Shown in pieces: positions 1 through 5,354 of a stretch of 5,354 bases of DNA. The stretch is from NCBI GenBank assembly GCA_016713535.1, contig JADJOY010000005.1, positions 1 through 5,354 on the forward strand, given 5' to 3'. A program made the translations under genes and the position numbers. Numbering within the stretch: position 1 is the first letter of the stretch; every line of letters starts with the position of its first letter. The notes beneath the pieces were generated by a model that was not told the DNA's origin, made no database searches, and worked only from the letters and a program-made list of their open reading frames with translations. This DNA is from Deltaproteobacteria bacterium (GTDB lineage Bacteria; JADJOY01).

Positions 1-1637
1 ACCGCGGCGCGCACCGGTGTACCGCTGGTGAGCGGCCTGCCACGTCCCGACGCGCTCTTGCTCAACGGCGGCGTGTTCAACGGCCCCAAGGTGGTGGAGC
101 GGCTGGCCGCGGTGCTGGCCGCGTGGTTCCCCGGCGAGCCGGTGCCGCTCCTCACCCACCAGTCGCTCGACCTCGCGGTGGCGCGCGGCGCCGTCACCAC
201 GGGCTGGCTGCGCGGCCTGGGCGTGCGTATCAATGGGCGGCCCGGCGCGCGCCTATTACGTCGGTGTCGCGGGCGACGGGGACCGGAGCCACGCGGTGTG
301 CGTGACGTCGCGCGGCATGGAGGAGGGCGCTGAGACCGAGGTGCCCTGGCTCAACCTCTGGCTGGTGCTGACGGCCGGTGGCGTTCCTGCCTCTACAATT
401 CTCGACGGGCGATCGCGTGGACTCGCTCGGCGCGGTGGTCGACGTCACTGACGACCTCGAGGCGCTGCTGATACGCTCTGCGCGGTGCTGGGTGGCGCGG
501 GCGGACGCGGCGCGGCGGCCGCCGCGGGCGGCGACGCGGGCGAGGTGGCGGTGCGCCTCGAGACCCAGCTCACCGAGGTCGGCACCCTCGAGATCGCGCT
601 CAAGACCGCGGCGCCACCCGAGCGGCGTTGAGGCCGGTGCTTCGCGGTGCGCGGCGATGGCGGGCGCGGCGGCGCGGGGCAGGTGGACGAGTTGCCGCGG
701 CGCTTCGGCGACGCTGGGTTAGCTGCGGTCGAGCGCCTCTACGGCAAGCGCGACACCAGCGTCGATCCCAAGGAGATCAAGAACCTGCGCCGCACCCTCG
801 AGCAGCTCATCGGGCCCCGCGATGCGTGGTCGGGGACCACCAGCCGCGAGCTGTGGGGAGTGGTCCACGAGTGCGCGGGGCGCCGTCGTCGCACCGCCCA
901 GCACGAGCGGGTGTGGTTCCACCTTGCCGGCCTTCGGCCTTGGTCGGGCTATGTTGCGCCACTGACGACTGGCGTGAGCGAGATGTGGAGCCTCTTTCGA
1001 AGCCGGCGTGCAGCACACCGCCGACGCTCACAACTGGTCCGCCGAGTGGTGGATCCTGTGGCGGCGCGTCGCCGGTGGCCTCGCCGCCGAGGCGCAGCGC
1101 GTGCTGCTGGAAACCGCGCGGCCGTGGCTCGAGCCGCCCAAGACCCGCTCGCCTCCCAAGCCCAAGGGGCCCAAGGCCGAGGGCCACCTCGAGATGGAGC
1201 GGATGGTGGTGTCGCTCGAGCGGGTCTCGGCCGCCGAGAAGGCCGACGTGGGCGACTGGGTGATCGCGCGCCGCAACGCCGACTCGCCACTCTCGTGGTG
1301 GCCGCTCGGGCGGCTCGGCACTCGCCAGCCGCTCTACGGCAGCGCCCACGACGTGGTGGCGCCCGATGTGGCAGGTGGGTGGGTCGAGCGGCTGCTCGCG
1401 CTCGACTGGCGGAAGAGCGAAGGCGCGGGCCTCGCGGCGGCGATGATCGCGCGCGTGACCGGCGACCGCGAGCGCGACCTCGACGAGGCGCTGCGCGGCA
1501 GGGTCGCGGAGCGCCTGGTGCGCAGCGGGGGTGCCTCGGGGTGGGCGCGGATGGTGCGCGAGGTGGTGGCCCTCGACGCGCAAGAAGAGACACAGGTCTA
1601 CGGCGACACCCTCCCGCCCGGCCTCAAGCTGGACTGA
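1..1637 (+). CDS. Hsp70-family chaperone-like protein with DUF3731-type C-terminus (5' partial, frameshifted)
   Basis: This is probably an ATP-dependent cytoplasmic chaperone-like protein of the large Hsp70 family that carries a DUF3731-type C-terminal region. The N-terminus lies outside the window. The reading starts in frame 1 inside the actin-like ATPase domain, with DALLLNGGVFNGPKVVERL and later LDLAVARGA, both typical of this family. It continues in frame 2 (about 233-370: ARAYYVGVAGDG), frame 3 (about 378-470: FLPLQFSTGDRVDSLGAVVDV) and frame 2 (476-about 950: VRLETQLTEVGTLEIAL, then LRRTLEQLIGPRDAW and LWGVVHECAGRRRRTAQHERVWFHLAG). Around 950-1005 the family-like residues are scattered over three frames (DDWRE, then MWSLF, then EAGVQHTADAHNWSAEWW). 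The last 630 bases are open in frame 3 (EWWILWRRVAGGL to PPGLKLD, TGA at 1635-1637). An in-frame TGA at 629-631 sits where family members tend to have Trp. A Pro/Lys-rich stretch (about 1129-1176) probably forms a linker. The family call is fairly sure. Whether the gene is broken or mis-sequenced cannot be decided from the sequence alone. Confidence 0.8.
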
Positions 1638-1639
1638 CG

Positions 1640-1662
1640 CGGCTGCGAGGGACCGCAGCCCT
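1640..1662 (+). repeat. Palindromic repeat, copy 1 (stem-loop)
   Basis: A perfect 7-bp inverted repeat GGCTGCG / CGCAGCC (1641-1647 and 1654-1660) encloses the 6-nt loop AGGGAC. The unit starts three bases after the Hsp70-like stop codon. The 23 bases at 1640-1662, including the flanking C and CT, recur exactly at 1722-1744. There is no T-tract, so it is not a classical intrinsic terminator, although it could still act at the 3' end of the transcript. Confidence 0.85.
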
Positions 1663-1689
1663 TAAGGCCGGGAGCGGGATCGGCTGGAG

Positions 1690-1709
1690 GGTCGCGATCC
1701 TTCGCGACC
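1690..1709 (-). repeat. Palindromic repeat, copy 2 (inverted, diverged)
   Basis: A perfect 7-bp inverted repeat GGTCGCG / CGCGACC (1690-1696 and 1703-1709) encloses a 6-nt loop. Read on the minus strand the loop is AAGGAT and the unit is followed by CT. This matches the architecture and consensus of copies 1 and 3 (GGYYGCG-ARGGAY-CGCRRCC-CT) in the opposite orientation. The stem changes relative to copy 1 are paired on both sides, so the hairpin is conserved while its sequence differs. Confidence 0.8.
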
Positions 1710-1721
1710 GGGACTCGCTTT

Positions 1722-1744
1722 CGGCTGCGAGGGACCGCAGCCCT
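1722..1744 (+). repeat. Palindromic repeat, copy 3 (stem-loop, identical to copy 1)
   Basis: This is an exact second copy of the 23-base unit at 1640-1662. Its stem is 1723-1729 with 1736-1742, and its loop AGGGAC is 1730-1735. It lies 17 bases beyond the end of the minus-strand glycosyltransferase gene, so the three hairpins fill most of the gap between two convergent genes. A role in ending or insulating transcription from both sides is possible but not shown. Confidence 0.85.
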
Positions 1745-1761
1745 CCAACCGGTCAGCGCGC

Positions 1762-2784
1762 TCACGCCACCATCACGAAGTCCTCGACCTCGGCGAGCCC
1801 CAGGCCCGCGAGCGCCTCGCGGATGAGGGCGCGGGCACCGAGGGTGCCGACCGCGCCGAGCACCAGCGGCCGCGGCTCGCGGGCGAGCGCGTCGAGCAGC
1901 TCCTCGGGCCGCCACACCGGCCGCTCGCGCACCGTGCGCCCCCACTTGAGCGGGTCGATGTCCACGAAGCCCGCGAGCTTCTCGACCCCCGCGCGCAAGA
2001 GCTCGCGGGCCACGAACCGCCCCACCTTGCCGGCCCCCCACACGATCGCCGGCCGCGCGGCGAGCCGCGTGAGGGCAAGCCACTCGGCCTTGAGGCGGAA
2101 GAACGCGTCGCGCGAGTAGGCGGGCAGCACCCGCGAAGCGCGCGTCGCCGAGTCCCGCCACGTGACGAGCTCGCGCGGCACGTTGGCCATCGCGTGGCCG
2201 CGCGCCGCGAGCCTGAGCACCAGCTCGTAGTCCTCCGGGAAGGGCCCCGCGCGATAGCCGCCCGCGCGCACCACCTCCTCGCGGCGGAAGCAGAACGTGG
2301 GGTGGAGGATCGGGCACTCGACCCACAGCTCGCGGCGCACGTCTTCGGGCGTGCGGATGGCGCCGATCCACTGGCGTGCGGCGTCATGCCCGCCGGGAGG
2401 CTCGCCGCCGAGCCCCGCGATCGTGACGTGGGTGCCGCACAGCACCACCTCGGGGTTCGCCTCGAGGAACGCCACTTGCGCCTCGAGGCGCTCGGGGGCG
2501 CACAGGTCGTCGGCGTCCATGCGCGCCACGAACGGTGCTCGGCACTCGACCAGCCCGAGCCCGAGCGCCGGACCGATGCCGATGCCCGAGGTGGAGATCA
2601 CCTCGAGGCGCGGCTCGTCACGGGCGAGGGCGGCGAGGATCGTGGGCGTGTCGTCGCGCGAGCCGTCCTCGATCACGACCACCTCGACCTCGGCGATCGT
2701 CTGGCGGAGCAACCCCTCGACGGCCGCGCGTACGGTGGCGCCACCGTCCCGTACCGGCATCACCACGTTCACCCGCGGCCGCAC
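1762..2784 (-). CDS. Family 2 glycosyltransferase with C-terminal Rossmann-like domain
   Basis: The predicted 340-residue protein is complete and uninterrupted. Residues about 5-235 form a GT-A fold family-2 glycosyltransferase that would transfer a sugar from a nucleotide-sugar donor, probably to a cell-surface polysaccharide or glycolipid precursor. Visible motifs are the N-terminal strand VVMPVRDGG (7-15), the nucleotide-binding VVVIEDGSRDDT (35-46, with E39, D40), the metal-binding DAD (90-92) in ARMDADD, and the FPEDYELVLRL segment (182-192), whose acidic pair is the likely catalytic-base region. WRDSATRASR (209-218) closes the domain. Residues about 244-340 look like a separate nucleotide-binding fold: IVWGAGKVGR (247-256) is a GxGxxG loop, followed by AGFVDIDP (271-278). 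No signal peptide or membrane segment is seen, so the protein is probably cytoplasmic. The GTG start at 2784 is chosen because GGGAGG lies just upstream. The acceptor and sugar cannot be predicted, and no other polysaccharide genes are visible. Confidence 0.88.
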   Translation of the reverse strand: MRPRVNVVMPVRDGGATVRAAVEGLLRQTIAEVEVVVIEDGSRDDTPTILAALARDEPRLEVISTSGIGIGPALGLGLVECRAPFVARMDADDLCAPERLEAQVAFLEANPEVVLCGTHVTIAGLGGEPPGGHDAARQWIGAIRTPEDVRRELWVECPILHPTFCFRREEVVRAGGYRAGPFPEDYELVLRLAARGHAMANVPRELVTWRDSATRASRVLPAYSRDAFFRLKAEWLALTRLAARPAIVWGAGKVGRFVARELLRAGVEKLAGFVDIDPLKWGRTVRERPVWRPEELLDALAREPRPLVLGAVGTLGARALIREALAGLGLAEVEDFVMVA

Positions 2785-2788
2785 CCGA

Positions 2789-2794
2789 CCTCCC
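2789..2794 (-). promoter_or_regulatory. Shine-Dalgarno site of the glycosyltransferase gene
   Basis: On the minus strand GGGAGG ends four bases before the GTG at 2784. The spacing is short but workable. This supports the GTG start over the downstream GTG (codon 5) and ATG (codon 9), which would be 16 or more bases away. Confidence 0.55.
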
Positions 2795-2824
2795 GTCCCA
2801 CGCCGCGGCGCGTCGAGCGCTGGA

Positions 2825-2830
2825 TATACT
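2825..2830 (+). promoter_or_regulatory. Candidate -10 element of the DUF2203 gene
   Basis: TATACT (5 of 6 match to TATAAT) stands out as the only AT-rich patch in a very GC-rich 56-base divergent gap. Its end is 10 bases before the ATG at 2841, so transcription would start about 4-5 bases before the start codon. No Shine-Dalgarno sequence precedes that ATG, which fits a near-leaderless mRNA. No convincing -35 is found at the usual spacing. The overlapping minus-strand TATATC (2828-2823) could serve the divergent glycosyltransferase gene. Confidence 0.45.
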
Positions 2831-2840
2831 CGTCGCCGCC

Positions 2841-3277
2841 ATGCCGGATCGGAAGACGCGCGAGGACCGGGTCTACTTCTCGGTCGAGGAAGCGAACCAG
2901 CTCGTGCCCGAGCTCAACGCCCACTTCGACCTGATCCAGACCCGCATCGCGCGGATCCGGGAGATCCATCACCATCTCGCGAGCCTGGGCGGCGCCCACC
3001 CCGGCAAGCTGCGCAGCGAGCTGCTGGCTCTCCACGGCGAGCTCGCCACCGAGGTCGAGGCGGTGCAGGAGCTCGGCGCGGTGGTGAAGGATGTCGAGAA
3101 GGGGCTGGTCGATTTCTGGCACCGTCACGGCGCCGGGACATCCAGCTCTGCTGGCGTCACGGCGAGGCCGTGATCGAGTGGTACCACGGCGAGCACGAGG
3201 GCTTCGCGGCCCGCAAACCCATCACGGCGCTGGTCGCGCCCGATCGCAACCCGCCGCGCTCGTCGTCGCTGCACTGA
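2841..3277 (+). CDS. DUF2203 family protein (one frameshift)
   Basis: This is a small, probably cytoplasmic protein of unknown function. The start MPDRKTREDRVYFSVEEANQLVPEL, the helical middle (RIREIHHHLASLGG, then LHGELATEVEAVQELGAVVKDVEKGLVDF) and the end IQLCWRHGEAVIEWYHGEHEGFAARKPI together match the DUF2203 family pattern (YF-xxEEAN-LVPEL, then GLVDFxxxxxG-xx-hLCWRxGE, then WHxxxxGFAgR). The gene is read in frame 3 to about 3130 and then in frame 2 to TGA at 3275-3277. Adding one G near 3131 restores FWHRHGGRDIQLCWRHGE without a break, giving about 145 residues, the usual family size. ATG at 2841 is chosen because the conserved YFSVEEAN begins 11 residues later and a -10-like element lies just upstream. 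The middle is charged and helical, perhaps coiled-coil. The following J-protein gene starts 46 bases on but has its own candidate promoter. Confidence 0.8.
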
Positions 3278-3289
3278 GACTCGCCACGC

Positions 3290-3317
3290 TTGACTTGGCC
3301 CCGTCCGCACCCAGATT
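3290..3317 (+). promoter_or_regulatory. Candidate sigma70-type promoter of the J-protein gene
   Basis: TTGACT at 3290-3295 is a 5-of-6 match to the -35 consensus. CAGATT at 3312-3317, after a 16-base spacer, is a weak -10. Transcription would begin about 7 bases later, at or next to the GTG start codon at 3324. No Shine-Dalgarno sequence lies between, so the transcript may be leaderless. The -10 match is only 3 of 6, so the call is tentative. Confidence 0.45.
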
Positions 3318-3323
3318 GACAAC

Positions 3324-5354
<2,031 letters not shown>

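Larger units (their letters stand above)
1638..1761. terminator. Candidate bidirectional 3'-end region between convergent genes
   Basis: The Hsp70-like gene (plus strand) and the glycosyltransferase gene (minus strand) converge here, and the 124-base gap contains three strong GC-rich stem-loops. The position suits a bidirectional transcription end or RNA-stabilising structure. No U-tract follows any hairpin, so an intrinsic terminator of the standard kind is not supported. The call rests on location and hairpins only. Confidence 0.3.

Noticed and set aside
807-1583. Long minus-strand open frames (807-1583, 949-1593) opposite the Hsp70-like gene
   Set aside because: The translations are low-complexity, rich in Arg, Ala and Pro, and lack recognisable motifs. 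The plus strand encodes clear family sequence here, and long antisense frames are expected at this GC content.
1638-1761. CRISPR-like array from the repeated units
   Set aside because: There are only three short units, spacers are unequal (27 and 12 bases between units), the middle unit is inverted, and no cas genes are present.
1000-2119. Continuation of the plus-strand frame that begins near 647 as a 490-residue protein
   Set aside because: Only the part up to about 1000 is family-like. Beyond that it is Arg/Ala-rich shadow of the true frame, and then it runs antisense through the glycosyltransferase gene.
2194-2840. Plus-strand open frames opposite the glycosyltransferase (2194-2934 and the first part of 2297-3277)
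   Set aside because: They lie antisense to an intact GT2 gene with clear motifs. Only the DUF2203 end of the 2297-3277 frame (after about 3128) is real coding sequence.

Overview
The window is strongly GC-rich, with codon third positions almost all G or C, and looks like a chromosomal stretch of an environmental bacterium. The gene set (Hsp70 homologue with a DUF3731-type C-terminus, DUF2203 protein, DnaJ/CbpA-type co-chaperone, DHA2-type exporter) and the intergenic hairpin repeats would suit a myxobacterium-like deltaproteobacterium. That placement is a low-confidence inference, because nothing here is a phylogenetic marker.

Layout: (1) 1-1637, plus strand: the C-terminal two thirds or so of an Hsp70-like protein, cut by the window edge and interrupted by several frameshifts and one in-frame TGA. 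(2) 1638-1761: a convergent intergenic region with three 7-bp-stem, 6-nt-loop hairpins of one sequence family, the middle one inverted. (3) 1762-2784, minus strand: an intact family-2 glycosyltransferase with an extra C-terminal Rossmann-like domain. (4) 2785-2840: a short divergent intergenic region with an AT-rich -10-like element. (5) 2841-3277, plus strand: a small DUF2203-family protein with one frameshift. (6) 3278-3323: a compact promoter that would give an essentially leaderless transcript. (7) 3324-4425, plus strand: a DnaJ/CbpA-type J-protein with only half of the usual zinc-finger repeats and three frameshifts. (8) 4422 to the window end, plus strand: a DHA2/EmrB-type drug transporter, overlapping dnaJ by four bases, with several frameshifts, cut by the window edge.

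The Hsp70 homologue and the J-protein both belong to the Hsp70 chaperone machine and may be partners, though two unrelated genes lie between them. The transporter is probably co-transcribed with the J-protein. The glycosyltransferase and DUF2203 gene have no evident link to either.

About a dozen or more frame changes interrupt otherwise well-conserved plus-strand proteins. Single-base repair restores family-like sequence at several of them, so sequencing or assembly indels are the most economical explanation. The protein descriptions below are conceptual reconstructions across those breaks. I see no CRISPR array, tRNA, rRNA or insertion sequence. The most unusual non-coding structure is the hairpin cluster at 1640-1744.
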